DNA of 64,000 nucleotides from assembly GCA_963797485.1 (NCBI GenBank), contig CAWCPF010000002.1:434001-498000 (forward strand), given 5' to 3'. Numbering within the stretch: the first letter of the stretch is position 1; every line of letters begins with the position of its first letter. Below the pieces are notes generated by a model. That model saw nothing but the letters and a program-made list of their open reading frames with translations, made no database searches and was not told the origin of the DNA. Shown piece by piece: positions 27,568 to 36,670 of the stretch. The translations under genes were made by a program, and so were the position numbers. This DNA is from CAWAND01 sp963797485. GTDB taxonomy: Bacteria; Chloroflexota; Anaerolineae; Anaerolineales; E44-bin32.

Positions 27568-28114
27568 GCATTACCTCGCCTGGATTCGTAGTATTCATCC
27601 AGAGCCCAACGCGCCGGGTTTTGGCGGATGTAACGCCGAATGCGGTTCAAGGATTCATCATTGCGGATGACGTGATCGTAGAAACCCCGCTGCCAAAGAT
27701 GCAAGTCTGGCCGACCTGTCTCGATCCGGATTCTTCTTGTGATCACGGATTTCAAGTTGCCGATGACCGCGCCTAATGAGCCTGGTGCTGGCCCAGCCCC
27801 ACCGTGTAGGGGCGACCGGCCGGTCGCCCCTACATCTAGAGGTTCGCGGCCGGGAAGGAGCAAGACGACGATTGCGTGAACGTGGTTCGGCATGACGACA
27901 GATACGTCTATCCGTACGCCCTGCCGGACGGTGCCCGTCCGCCGCAACTCCTCACCGACGATCACGCCTGCAGCAGACACCGAGACCAGTCCGTCCACAA
28001 CCGTTCCGAAGAGATGGGTCGACGGCCTGCTGTGCAGAATGTGACAAAATAGGCGCCCGGATGTGAATAGTCAAATCCTGGCAAACGGCTTGACCGACGG
28101 CGTTGGTGCTCCAT
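27555..28114 (-). mobile_element. REP-associated tyrosine transposase (RAYT/Y1 family, frameshifted)
   Basis: About 187 residues of an IS200/RAYT-like single-strand transposase. The N-terminal family segment (GFDYSHPGAYFVTFCTAGR) is in one frame and the rest (HLFGTVVDGLVS onward) in another, with one base missing near 28016-28020. The HUH metal site is MPNHVHAIVVL, and the nucleophile tyrosine is in ESLNRIRRYIRQNPARW. A REP palindrome (27805-27834) lies inside the coding sequence and is translated as VGATGRSPL; another carries the stop codon. RAYTs process such palindromes, so gene and repeats are a unit. Possibly inactive because of the frameshift. Confidence 0.8.
27805..27834. repeat. REP-like palindrome 3 (30 bp), inside the transposase gene
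   Basis: A perfect 15+15 inverted repeat, TGTAGGGGCGACCGG and its complement. It is in frame within the RAYT gene, between the HUH motif and the catalytic tyrosine. Confidence 0.85.
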
Positions 28115-28261
28115 GACCAGGCAGACCCCCTCCGCACGGCAAACTACTCGCTCACCCAAATCGGCACGGCGAGTGTGGGCAGCCGCCTGCTGATATCATA
28201 GCCCTATGGCCCGAAACTCGACCACTCGCCTCTCCCCAATCCCCCGGGGCCGACCCCATCC

Positions 28262-28903
28262 ATGACCGACCTCACCATCGTCAATGTGGGTTATCGCTCG
28301 ACCAACTTCTGGGTCATCAGCCGCGGGCGCATCCGGCTGCTGGTCGATCTGGGGTGGCCGGGAATGATGGGCGCCTTGAAAGCCAATCTGGCTCGCATGG
28401 ACATCCCCCTCAAGCAGATCGGCCACGGGCTGGCCACGCACTACCACATGGACCACGCCGGTTTGGCCCAGGAGCTCAAAGCCGAGGGCATGCGGCTCAT
28501 CGTGCTCCCCAACCAGATCGAAGCCATTCCCCAGCTCAAGCGCTGGATGAAGCCCAGCGATCACTACGTCGACATCAGCCTGGATGGCAACCTGGACATC
28601 GACTTTGAGGACAGCCGGAGCCTGCTCACGGGGCTGGGACTCGATGGCCAGATCATCGCCACCCCCGGCCACTCCGATGACAGCGTCTCGCTGGTGCTCG
28701 ACAATGGCTCGGCCTTCACCGGAGACCTCACCTTTCCGCACATGGCACCTGAAGAATACGCCCGGCTGGTCGCATCCAGTTGGGAGCGGCTGCGCCAGCT
28801 GGGCGTTCGCCAGGTCTATCCGGGGCACGGGCCAGTGCAGCCCATCCCTGGAATCACGGTTGACGCAGGCCAACGCCCGGCGACAAAAGGTTCCGATATG
28901 TGA
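28262..28903 (+). CDS. Metallo-beta-lactamase-fold hydrolase
   Basis: A 213-residue MBL-fold protein. The dinuclear metal site shows THYHMDHAG (HxHxDH, about residues 59-64), a later histidine in TPGHSDDSVSLVL (about residue 140), the bridging Asp in AFTGDLTFPHM and a final His in VYPGHGPVQ. The overall pattern is that of glyoxalase II-like or RNase-type small MBL proteins; the substrate is not evident. It is first in a plus-strand run with flavodoxin, DUF2087, NifX-like and DUF364 genes. Its last bases overlap a CRP-type operator at 28898-28917. Confidence 0.8.
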   Translation: MTDLTIVNVGYRSTNFWVISRGRIRLLVDLGWPGMMGALKANLARMDIPLKQIGHGLATHYHMDHAGLAQELKAEGMRLIVLPNQIEAIPQLKRWMKPSDHYVDISLDGNLDIDFEDSRSLLTGLGLDGQIIATPGHSDDSVSLVLDNGSAFTGDLTFPHMAPEEYARLVASSWERLRQLGVRQVYPGHGPVQPIPGITVDAGQRPATKGSDM

Positions 28904-28917
28904 TAGATTTCACAAAT
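28898..28917. promoter_or_regulatory. CRP/HcpR-type operator, copy 4 (flavodoxin)
   Basis: ATGTGA-TAGATT-TCACAAAT; the core TGTGA-N6-TCACA is exact. It is about 130 bp before the flavodoxin start and overlaps the MBL stop codon. Confidence 0.7.
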
Positions 28918-29045
28918 CGGGACGGGGAGAAGACAGACCCAGCCAACGGCGCGCCCGCCTCATCGGCTCGCGGTCCGGCCGATGAAGACCCTGTCCGCCG
29001 ACGCCATCTCGGACATGGCACCCGCTCTGAAGAACAGGAGACTGC

Positions 29046-29555
29046 ATGAACATCCTGGTGGTCTACAACTCCGAGTTCGGCAACACCGAAACCATGGCCC
29101 GGGCCATTGCCGAGGCCCTGTCGTCGGCCGGGGAGGCGCGCGCCGTGCGGGCGTCTCAGGCCAGCGTGGACGACCTGCAGCAGGCGGGGTTGCTCATCGT
29201 GGGCTCTCCCACCCAGGGCTTCCGGCCAACCAAACCGGTTACCAACCTGCTCCAGCAGCTGCCGCGGGGCGGGCTGAAGGGCGTCCAGGTGGCGGCCTTC
29301 GACACCCGAATCGATGTGGCCACCATCCGCGCCGGGCTCCTGCGTTTCATGGTTAACACCGGCGGCTACGCCGCAGAGCACATTGCCACCCGGCTCTCAA
29401 AGTCGGGAGGCAGCCTGGTCGCGCCGCCGGCGGGGTTCTTCGTCGAAGCCAAGCAGGGGCCCATCCGCGACGGCGAACTCGACAGAGCCATCGCCTGGGC
29501 GCAAAGCTTGTCGCCGGCCCCCTCGCAGCCAAAACCCGCTGGAACGCCCGCGTGA
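29046..29555 (+). CDS. Flavodoxin-family protein
   Basis: A 169-residue FMN-binding electron carrier. The phosphate-binding loop is at the N-terminus (VVYNSEFGNTETMARAI, residues 5-21), followed by the SPTQGFRPTKPV loop (about residue 58) and the NTGGYAAEHIATRL helix. Flavodoxins replace ferredoxin or serve dedicated reductases. AGGAG lies upstream of the ATG. Its stop overlaps the next gene by 4 nt, and a CRP-type operator lies upstream, consistent with redox control. Confidence 0.85.
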   Translation: MNILVVYNSEFGNTETMARAIAEALSSAGEARAVRASQASVDDLQQAGLLIVGSPTQGFRPTKPVTNLLQQLPRGGLKGVQVAAFDTRIDVATIRAGLLRFMVNTGGYAAEHIATRLSKSGGSLVAPPAGFFVEAKQGPIRDGELDRAIAWAQSLSPAPSQPKPAGTPA

Positions 29556-29977
29556 CCGATCATCTCAGCCGCGAAATGTTCGAGGCGCAGTTCCCCGAAT
29601 TGATATTGGCAGCTCGTGATCTGCCCAGGAAGGCGCTGCCCCTCAACATCCTGCTTGTGAGCACCATCTTGCGGCTCGACCCCGGCCAGACTTATGCGGA
29701 AGCCGAGGTCAATGCTGAACTGCAGCGCTGGATCCTGCAATTTGGCCATCGCTTGAAGCTCGAATACGTCGAGTTGCGCAGGTTTCTGATTGATGCGGGC
29801 TATTTGATCCGAGATTCGGCGGGGACGGCCTATCAAGTCAACCTCCAAGGCGGGCGCTTCACCTATGACGAGTCGCTTCGCCGCCTCGATCTGGTGGCGC
29901 TCGTGGCCCACACACAAGAGCAGCGGGAAGCGCGCAAACGGGCTCACACACACGGCGGCCACGAAAAGCAGGCGTGA
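29552..29977 (+). CDS. DUF2087-domain protein
   Basis: A 141-residue protein with a DUF2087 domain (about residues 25-95): the LPLNILLVSTILRLDPGQTYAEAEVNAEL segment, then LEYVELRRFLIDAGYLIRDSAGTAY. The domain is often fused to ArsR or GNAT proteins and looks like a small winged helix, so a regulatory role is possible. GTG or ATG starts cannot be separated with certainty; the reading starting MTDHLSREMF overlaps the flavodoxin stop. The C-terminus is basic and His-rich. Confidence 0.7.
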   Translation: MTDHLSREMFEAQFPELILAARDLPRKALPLNILLVSTILRLDPGQTYAEAEVNAELQRWILQFGHRLKLEYVELRRFLIDAGYLIRDSAGTAYQVNLQGGRFTYDESLRRLDLVALVAHTQEQREARKRAHTHGGHEKQA

Positions 29978-30089
29978 AGCACCGGCAGAATGATCGCCAC
30001 CGGTTATCATGAGCGAGGCCGCTTGGATCGACCAGCCAGGTCACAGTCGATAATCTAACCGGCAAAGGACCAAGCTAGGAGCGAAAATC

Positions 30090-30518
30090 ATAAGTCCAGA
30101 CATCACCAGAATTGCCTTCGTCACCGATGAGGACCCGGGCATCATCAGCGCCCACTTTGGACGATCCAAGACCTATCTCGTCGTGACGATCGACCACGGC
30201 AAGGAGGTCTCGCGTGAGACGAGATCCAAGTTCGTCGCACACGGAGAGCATCAAGAACACCAGCACAATGAACACGGGCATGGCGAGGGCCACCACGGCC
30301 AGATGATCGATCCGATCCGGGACTGTCAGATACTCGTGGCTGGCGGGATGGGGCAAGGCGCCTTCAACCATCTCAAACAAGCAGGGATCGAAGCGTTGCT
30401 CACAGACCAGAAGAGCATTGCCGGCGCGTTGGAGGCCTATCTCGCCGGCAAGCTTGAGCACCGACCCAATCGACTGCATGCCCACGGGGGCCACGCAAGC
30501 GTCGACATGGAAGAATGA
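30090..30518 (+). CDS. NifX/NifB-type FeMo-cofactor-binding-like protein, His-rich (possible AUA start)
   Basis: A 142-residue member of the dinitrogenase iron-molybdenum cofactor family. It has RIAFVTDEDPGIISAHFGRSKTYLVV at the start, then CQILVAGGMGQGAFNHLKQAGIEALLT. Between these a His-rich insert (HGEHQEHQHNEHGHGEGHH) could bind metal. No ATG, GTG or TTG precedes the conserved first strand in frame. AGGAG at 30077-30081 is 8 nt before an ATA codon, the best-placed start; a lost G at that position or a sequencing error is the alternative. The next in-frame ATG would delete the first strand. Neighbours are flavodoxin/DUF2087 and DUF364 genes. Confidence 0.7.
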   Translation: MSPDITRIAFVTDEDPGIISAHFGRSKTYLVVTIDHGKEVSRETRSKFVAHGEHQEHQHNEHGHGEGHHGQMIDPIRDCQILVAGGMGQGAFNHLKQAGIEALLTDQKSIAGALEAYLAGKLEHRPNRLHAHGGHASVDMEE

Positions 30519-30566
30519 CCTGTCAGGGCACCTGTCGCATGCCTCACCCGGACAGGAGGCTTCTGT

Positions 30567-31322
30567 TTGCGTGATCTGTTCACATCACTGACGGCTTTGG
30601 TGCCCCGGGACGCAAGCACGGTCGAGTTGACGGTCGGGCTTCACTGGACGGCCGTGGTGACCGAGCGGGACGGAAAACTCCAATGCGGACTGGCATCGAC
30701 GGTGGTCGCCCCACATGCCCATGGAGAAGCAGCTGATATCGAGCTTGCGGGCCATTTGAGAGAACGGCCGCCGTGGGAGCTGGCCGAGCTGATCAACGCC
30801 TCCAGCCCAACCGAACGCAGCGTGGGATTGGCGGCGATCAACGCTACCTTGATCCACGAGACCGGGGCCTGGCAAGAAGCCAGCGCAGCCGAAATCATCG
30901 CTCGAAAGGGCCGGGACACGCGTGTGGCGCTGGTCGGCCACTTCCCCTTCATCTCCGACATCCGGGCCGCTGTCGGCGAGCTCATCGTGTTTGAGCAGGA
31001 TCCAGGCGCCGGCGAGCTACCGGCGCAGGCCGCCTCCGAAGCACTCCCATCCTGCGGTGTGGTCGCCCTCACCGCCATGACGCTCATCAACGGCACATTC
31101 AATGGCTTGGTGAACGCCATCTCACCAGACGCCTACGTCCTGCTCCTCGGACCCAGTGCGCCCATGAGCGCCGTGTGTTTCGAGTACGGGATCGATCTGG
31201 TGGCCGGAACGGAGGTGGTGGACATTCCGGCCGTCGTGCAGGCCGTCAAAGAGGGCGCCAACTACCGCCAGATCCACCGGCTTGGGACGCGTCTGGTGAC
31301 CTTGTCCGCCTCGGGCGGTTGA
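30567..31322 (+). CDS. DUF364/DUF4213 putative metal-chelation protein
   Basis: A 251-residue protein of the DUF364 family, with a DUF4213-type N-terminal half (VELTVGLHWTAVVTE, then ELAELINASSPTERSVGLAAINA) and a Rossmann-like C-terminal half (RVALVGHFPFISDI; VVALTAMTLINGTFNGLV; YVLLLGPSAPMSAVCFEYGIDLVAGTEVVD). Proteins of this family are linked to heavy-metal or molybdenum handling, but no reaction is established. The start is TTG 30567, eight bases after AGGAGG. It follows the NifX-like gene by 48 bp in the same direction; the two together suggest a metal-cofactor task. Confidence 0.75.
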   Translation: MRDLFTSLTALVPRDASTVELTVGLHWTAVVTERDGKLQCGLASTVVAPHAHGEAADIELAGHLRERPPWELAELINASSPTERSVGLAAINATLIHETGAWQEASAAEIIARKGRDTRVALVGHFPFISDIRAAVGELIVFEQDPGAGELPAQAASEALPSCGVVALTAMTLINGTFNGLVNAISPDAYVLLLGPSAPMSAVCFEYGIDLVAGTEVVDIPAVVQAVKEGANYRQIHRLGTRLVTLSASGG

Positions 31323-31500
31323 TAAGCCTGATCCCGTCGGCAGGCAGTCGGGACTCGAGCTCGAGTTACGGCCTTTGGCCGCGTGCCGGGGGTGGGCCCT
31401 GGCTGGCCGGGCTGGGGCAAGTTGCGAAGGCGAGATCCATGTGGCTCCGCCTTGCACGCCGATCACAGTGTTGACAACCAGTCGACATGGGAGGGGTTGG

Positions 31501-31931
31501 ATGAGAATCGAGCGCGCATGTGAACAACAGCCTGGGCCGGCATGAGATCACTCTGACCACAGACCAGAACATCCACACGATCACGATCCCTCCGAAAGCG
31601 TCTGGCTTGGGCTCCAGTGTCAACGGGGGAGAAGCCCTGTTCCTCGCCCTGGCCACCTGCTACTGCAACGACGTGTATCGGGAGGCGGCCGCTCAGGGGA
31701 TCGAGGTGTCGGCGGTTGATGTCGAAGTCGAGGGCGAGTTCGGAGCCCCGGGCGAACCGGCCCGGCAGGTCCGCTACCGGGCCCGGGTGGAAGCCCAAGC
31801 CAGCCAGGGCGCTATCCTCGATCTTATGCGCCACACCGACACCGTGGCCGAGATCCAAAACACCCTGCCGCGCGCCGACGCCCATCGACCTGATCGACCT
31901 CCAGGCCATCAGTCTCGGGCCAACTCCGTAG
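31501..31931 (+). CDS. OsmC-family protein (two frameshifts)
   Basis: About 140 residues of the OsmC/Ohr superfamily (thiol peroxidase-like fold). The core is intact: SVNGGEALFLALATCYCNDVYREAA, with the family cysteine region at TCYC. The natural start is probably ATG 31501, after GGGAGGGG. An extra base near 31515-31519 then moves into the frame of NNSLGRHEITLTTD. A second extra base in the CC pair at 31868-31869 separates the C-terminus (TPIDLIDLQAI). GTG 31520 could be used instead. It may reduce organic peroxides, but the second redox cysteine of Ohr is not clear. Confidence 0.65.
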
Positions 31932-32062
31932 CCGTTTCGCCGGCGTCGAAACTGAGGTATCTTGGGGGCGTCCCGCCTTCCGCCGTCCCACCACACTCCC
32001 AACTCAGCCTCGGCCACAATCGACGTCCGGGGAACGCTGCCGGACTGAGAAGGGAGATCCCG

Positions 32063-33849
32063 ATGCCCACCAGACGTCTTCTCCCAGGCTTGCTCGCCGG
32101 TGTGGCCGCTCTGCTCGCCTGCTCCTTGCCGCTGCTCGCCTCCCCTTCGCCAGACGAGTCCGGCGGGCAGCCTCCGACCGCCGTTGGAATTCCCCCAACC
32201 GCCGGGCCCCGCACCCCACCCTGGCCGCTCAAAGACATGGGCGTCCGGCCGCAGATCTGGTTTGGCCCGTTGGATGCCCCCGAGTGGGGGGCCGCCAACC
32301 CCGGGGTCGAGGGGTACGACTACCTTCAGTTGTTCGACCCGGTGGCGCCCTGGCCGCGGACAGCGGAGGCGGTTCGCGTGATGGTTTTGTACCCGGTCTG
32401 GCTCGACGGCCTGGTCTCCGACAGCCAGCTCCAGACGGTGCTCAACAACCTGCGGGCGCGCCGGATCGGCGTGGCGTTCGAAGCCGGGCCCCTGTCCGAG
32501 CACGGCGCCTGCAACGCCGGCACGATCGAAGGCTTCAACGGGGCGCCGGGGGTGAGCCGAAATCGCACACAAAATCCAGGCCGCCGGCGGCGTGCTGTAC
32601 GCTTATGAAATGGAACATGGCTTCGACGCGGCCACCTATTATGATCCGGCCTGCCAAATGACACCGGAAGAAATCGCGGCCAACTCCGCCAAGACAATCG
32701 CCGCCGTCCGGGCCGTGTTTCCCGAGGTTGTCGTGGGATCGATCGAAACTGCCAACCTGGAAGCGGATCAGGTCGCCGCCTGGCTTGATGCCTACAAGCA
32801 GGTTACCGGCGAGGAGCTCGACTTCTTCCATCTGGATGTCAACTTCTCCATCCCGGACTGGGCCGAACGAGCCCGCAAGATCGAGGATCTGGTGAAGTCG
32901 CGCGGGATTGAGTTTGGCATCTACTATATTGGGGAGCCGACCGACGCCACCGACGAGGCCTGGTATGCCCATGCCCGCAGCCGGATGCTGGAATTCGAGG
33001 TCGCCCAGGGCGGCCGGCCGGACCATCCGTTGTTCCAATCGTGGAATCCGCACCCATGGAAGCTGCTGCCCGAAGACCAGCCGGGCACGTACACCAACTT
33101 CGTGGCCAGCTACCTGCGGGCTCGATCGGTCCTGTCGCTGCAGGTCGATCAGGGACAGGCAAGTGGATCCGTGCAACTCGAAGACGGGAGCCCGATAGCC
33201 GGCGCACCGGTCACCTTTTCCGTGACCCCGCTCAGCGGCGAGGGCGTGTACGCCGATTACAGCCTCAACGGCGTCGTCCCGGAAGGTATGACCCACGCCG
33301 ACGTCGGCATGCGCATCAACACCGAGTGCGATTGCTCCGGACCGGCAAGCCTCCTCCTGGCCTCGGTCCGCTACACCGAAGCCGGCCAGACCTCCAACCA
33401 ACTTCCCAACGGCACCTTTGCCAACGGCATGCAGGGCTGGGGCGCCTGGGGAGCCGGTCAGACCGGAACTCACCAAGGGAGAGAACGGATCAGGCCAGGC
33501 TCTGATCATCTCGGCCACATCCAGCCAGGACATCGGTCTCAATTCGCCTGACTTTGCAGTCCACCCTGGCCAGACTTACAGCCTGACCTTCCGGGCGCGT
33601 GTCGATCCCCCGACCGAAGCCAGCGGCTACTTCGCCATCTTCTTCCTCAACGATGCCGGAGAGGGGCAGCGCTTCACGCTCCCGATCACGGTGTCGAGCG
33701 CGCCGGCCGGCGCCGCCACGACCCTGGACGATGGCACCTTCAGCCTGGGGCTCAAGGGGCTCCCCGCCGGGAAACAGGCGTTGCACGCCTGGTTTGCGGG
33801 CGACGATCAGGCCTGGCCGGCGGCGGCCAGCCTGGAAATCGCTCCCTAA
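32063..33849 (+). CDS. Secreted lipoprotein with barrel-like and beta-sandwich regions (two frameshifts)
   Basis: About 595 residues. It has a signal peptide with lipobox (MPTRRLLPGLLAGVAALLAC). Residues about 60-350 look like a TIM-barrel domain of an uncharacterised secreted family (RIGVAFEAGPLSEHGAC; VLYAYEMEHGFDAATYYDP; ELDFFHLDVNFSIPDW). The following sandwich domains look Ig-like and carbohydrate-binding (SLLLASVRYTEAGQT; QTYSLTFRARVDPPTEASGYFAIFF). The frame breaks near 32551-32555 and 33445-33465, with conserved-looking sequence on either side. AAGGGAG precedes the ATG. It may be a surface glycoside-acting protein; no catalytic residues can be assigned. Confidence 0.6.
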
Positions 33850-33917
33850 GCCCGTCAAAGGTCCCGGCCATCGAACAAGCTGAAGTCACCCTCCGCCGGC
33901 TGAGTGCGCTCTGCCTG

Positions 33918-34947
33918 ATGGCGCCGACCCACGGCTCCCCCCAGGACATCGTCAGCCGCCTGGTGGCGATTCAGGCTCAGGACTACTACGCCGGCTTGTG
34001 GTCGGTGGGGATGCGGCTGAGAGATGCCCGCGAGGTGCAGATCGAGCGCGCCTACAACGATGGGCACATCCTGCGGACCCATGTGCTCCGCCCGACTTGG
34101 CACTTCGTGACCCCGGCCGATATAGGATGGCTCCTACAGTTGACGGGCCCGCGCGTCCAAGCCGCAAGCGCGTATCGCCATCGCCAGTTGGGACTGGCAC
34201 AGCGCCGATTTCAGGCGAAGTCACCAGGCCATGGCGCGCGCCCTGGAGGGCGGCCGTTTCCGGACTCGGGCCGAGCTGGGAGGCGCTCTGAAACACGCCG
34301 GTGTTTCCGATCCCGCCGGCCAACGGCTGGCTTACCTGGTGATGGCCGCCGAACTGGATGGCCTCGTCTGCAGCGGTCCCCGCCGCGGGCGGCAGTTCAC
34401 TTACGCCTTGCTTTCGGAGCGTGCGCCGCACACACGGCATTTGGACCGGGAGGAGGCCCTGGCCGAGCTTGCCCGGCGATATTTCACCACCCGCGGGCCG
34501 GCCAGTGTGTCAGATTTCGCCGGTTGGTCGGGCCTCACGTTGTCGCACGCCCGCCTGGGCTTGCTGGCCGTGCAAGCCGACCTGGAACACGACCAGGTTG
34601 ACGGCAAGGAGATGTGGTTTGCGCCGGGTCCCCTTCCCAGCGCCGGCCGAACGCGGCGCGCGCTTTTGTTGTCTTTGTTCGACGAGTACCTGTCCAGCTA
34701 CAAGGATCGCCGAGCCATGATCGACGAAGACCGGCATGCCTGGCTGTGGCGGCAAGGCAATGCCATCCGCTATGTCCTGGTGATCGATGGTCGGTTGGCG
34801 GGCACGTGAAATCGTCGTCTGGACCGCGCATCGGTCGAAATTGCCATTCGGCCATTCGAGAGTCTGCCGCCGGCAGCCGAGCGCGCCGCGGCCAAGACGG
34901 CCCGGCGCTATGCGGACTTTGTTGGATTGCAGCCCGTACTGGGTTAG
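33918..34947 (+). pseudogene. AlkZ-like winged-helix protein (frameshift and in-frame TGA)
   Basis: A relative of the HTH_42/AlkZ family, whose studied members are DNA glycosylases acting on bulky or crosslinked bases. Family marks are SRLVAIQAQDYYAGLWSVGMRL, RTHVLRPTWHFVTPADIGWL (the catalytic-loop region), then FDEYLSSYKDRRAM. A frame change occurs near 34200-34206. Further on, TGA at 34807 interrupts DGRLAG-T; the same frame then continues RRLDRASVEIAIRPFESLP to a stop at 34945. Trp is expected there, so this is a TGG-to-TGA change. Conserved RRLSALCLMAP residues also lie upstream of the ATG with no start codon. Several faults together suggest decay. Confidence 0.65.
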
Positions 34948-35022
34948 TTTGGGGAACGGGTTCTCGGCCGGCGGTTCAGCGGGCCGGGATCGCCCACATA
35001 ACGTCCGGCCTCGAGGTGGGTG

Positions 35023-35815
35023 TCATCCGGTGCGAAACAACAGACCCACAGCGTAGCCGACGAGGGCGCTGAGGGTGCCGATGAGCGCCATCTCGAGCCC
35101 GCTTCTCCCGGGAGCCCCAACCGTCACCCGGGCTTTGTAGGCGCCAACCACGAACAGCGTCAACGCCGCCACGCCGATCGATACCACCATGCTGGGTCCC
35201 ACCGGCAGCAGGACAAACGGGATGAGTGGGATGATTGAGCCAATGATGGCTGCCAACCCTACGACCCAGGCTGCGCGCGCCGGATCTTTGGGCGACATGG
35301 GTGTCAGGCGGTGCTCTTCAGCCATCATCACCGCCACCCAAGTCTCCGGGTCGGAGGTGATCGTGTCGACGACATGCTCCAGAAGCGGATCGCTGAAATC
35401 CTCTGGCGGCGTAGATACGGCGAATCTCGTCGCGTTCGACGCTCGGCGCCTGGAGGATGTGGCGGTGTTCGCGCTGGCGCTCACTTTCATAAAACGACTG
35501 CTCGGCGCGCTTCGAGGTGTACGCCACGGCCCCCATGGAAACCGACTCGGCGAAGGTGGCCGCCAGGCCGGCCGCCAGCACAATCCGCGTCTCGGCCGTC
35601 GCCGCCGCCACGCCCAGGATCACCCCCAAGACGTTCACCAACCCATCCTGACCGCCAAGGATGACATCTGACAGCCCAAATGAAGTCTTGTGCGGGTCGC
35701 CGGTCTGGTGATGCAGAAGTTCGTCCGCCGGAATGGATGCGGATGCCGGGGTGCGGCGTTCGGTCGACCCCGGCTCTTGGATCGGTGCCGGAACCAAATC
35801 GGCCTTGTCCGTCAA
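35023..35815 (-). CDS. VIT1/CCC1-family Fe/Mn transporter (frameshifted)
   Basis: About 265 residues of a CCC1/VIT1-type divalent iron or manganese transporter. The first membrane helices (FGLSDVILGGQDGLVNVLGVILGVA and ESVSMGAVAYTSKRAEQ) and the E-rich metal-binding region are in one frame. The last three helices (AAWVVGLAAIIGSIIPLIPF onward) are in another after an extra base near 35400-35412. The start is TTG 35815, five bases after GGAGG, directly following the TrmB-type regulator gene. The two are almost certainly one operon, so the regulator may sense iron-related or sugar signals. Confidence 0.75.
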
Positions 35816-36619
35816 CTACGCCTCCCCTGTCTGCAGTTCACGGAAGAGTTTGCGCGCCGACGGCTCCAGGACCTCAAGCAGCCCGTCTCCAAGACGTGCG
35901 ACCAGCCGCTGAGCCAGCAGCTCCATCCACACGAACTGCCGAGCGATCAGGACCAGGTTCGCATCCTCGGTGACCGAGGCGCTGACCTCCCCGCTCGTGT
36001 CGGCGATCAGCGCCTGGGCTCGATCCTGCTCGATCAAGGCGATATGGGTCAGTTGTTGGAGCTCGCTCTCCCGGCTCGGGTGTCGGGCGACCTCGCCGAC
36101 GGCCAACAAGCCTTCTCCGGTGAGCAGCGTGCGGACTTCAACCCCACGCGTGGCGGCCGCTTCGACATCGGCGCGCAGGGTCTCGAGCTCGGCGTCCGGG
36201 AGCACCAGGAAGAGCTCTTGCCGGCTGGACTGGACCATGCCTCGCATATAGGCCCACACCGGCGTCTGGCCGCGCATGCGCCATAGCGGTCCCTTGGCGG
36301 CCGGTTCGCCGGCCTCGGACAGATCCGCTCGAAGTGAGGCGATGAGCTGGCGGTGCTCGCGCTCATACCGGTCGAGCAGCACCTCCGGCGGCAGCGGCCG
36401 GTACAGGGTTGACCGGCCGGAGCGCGACGACAAGACCGCACCACGGCCGTCCAGCCTGCCCAACGCCTCGTAGACCATCGACCGGGGCACCCCGGAGGCG
36501 ATGCTGATCTGGTAACCGGTCGCCGGGCTCCGCTTGAGCAAAGCCAGATACACCCGGGCCTCATACTCGGTAAAGCCCAGCGCCGCCAGATCCCCCGACA
36601 ATTGCCGTGAAGACATCAT
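35816..36619 (-). CDS. TrmB-family transcriptional regulator
   Basis: A 267-residue regulator. An N-terminal winged helix (residues 5-75) reads LAALGFTEYEARVYLALLKRSPATGYQIS then GVPRSMVYEALGRLDGRGAV, the TrmB signature. The C-terminal part (about 110-250) is a ligand-binding region of the phospholipase D-like type (SRQELFLVLPDAELETLRADVEAAATRGVEVRTLL). TrmB proteins often control sugar genes, but bacterial members have many targets. Its stop abuts the start of the VIT1-like transporter gene, a probable target or cotranscribed partner. An AT-rich stretch upstream may hold the promoter. Confidence 0.8.
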   Translation of the reverse strand: MMSSRQLSGDLAALGFTEYEARVYLALLKRSPATGYQISIASGVPRSMVYEALGRLDGRGAVLSSRSGRSTLYRPLPPEVLLDRYEREHRQLIASLRADLSEAGEPAAKGPLWRMRGQTPVWAYMRGMVQSSRQELFLVLPDAELETLRADVEAAATRGVEVRTLLTGEGLLAVGEVARHPSRESELQQLTHIALIEQDRAQALIADTSGEVSASVTEDANLVLIARQFVWMELLAQRLVARLGDGLLEVLEPSARKLFRELQTGEA

Positions 36620-36670
36620 AGTAATCCTAATCCGAACTACGCTCGATTATCATCATCACGGGCGTCCGAG

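Noticed and set aside
27459..27834. The palindromes as ends of a classical insertion sequence
   Set aside because: They are internally symmetric, one lies inside the gene, and no target-site duplication was seen; this fits REP/RAYT organisation.
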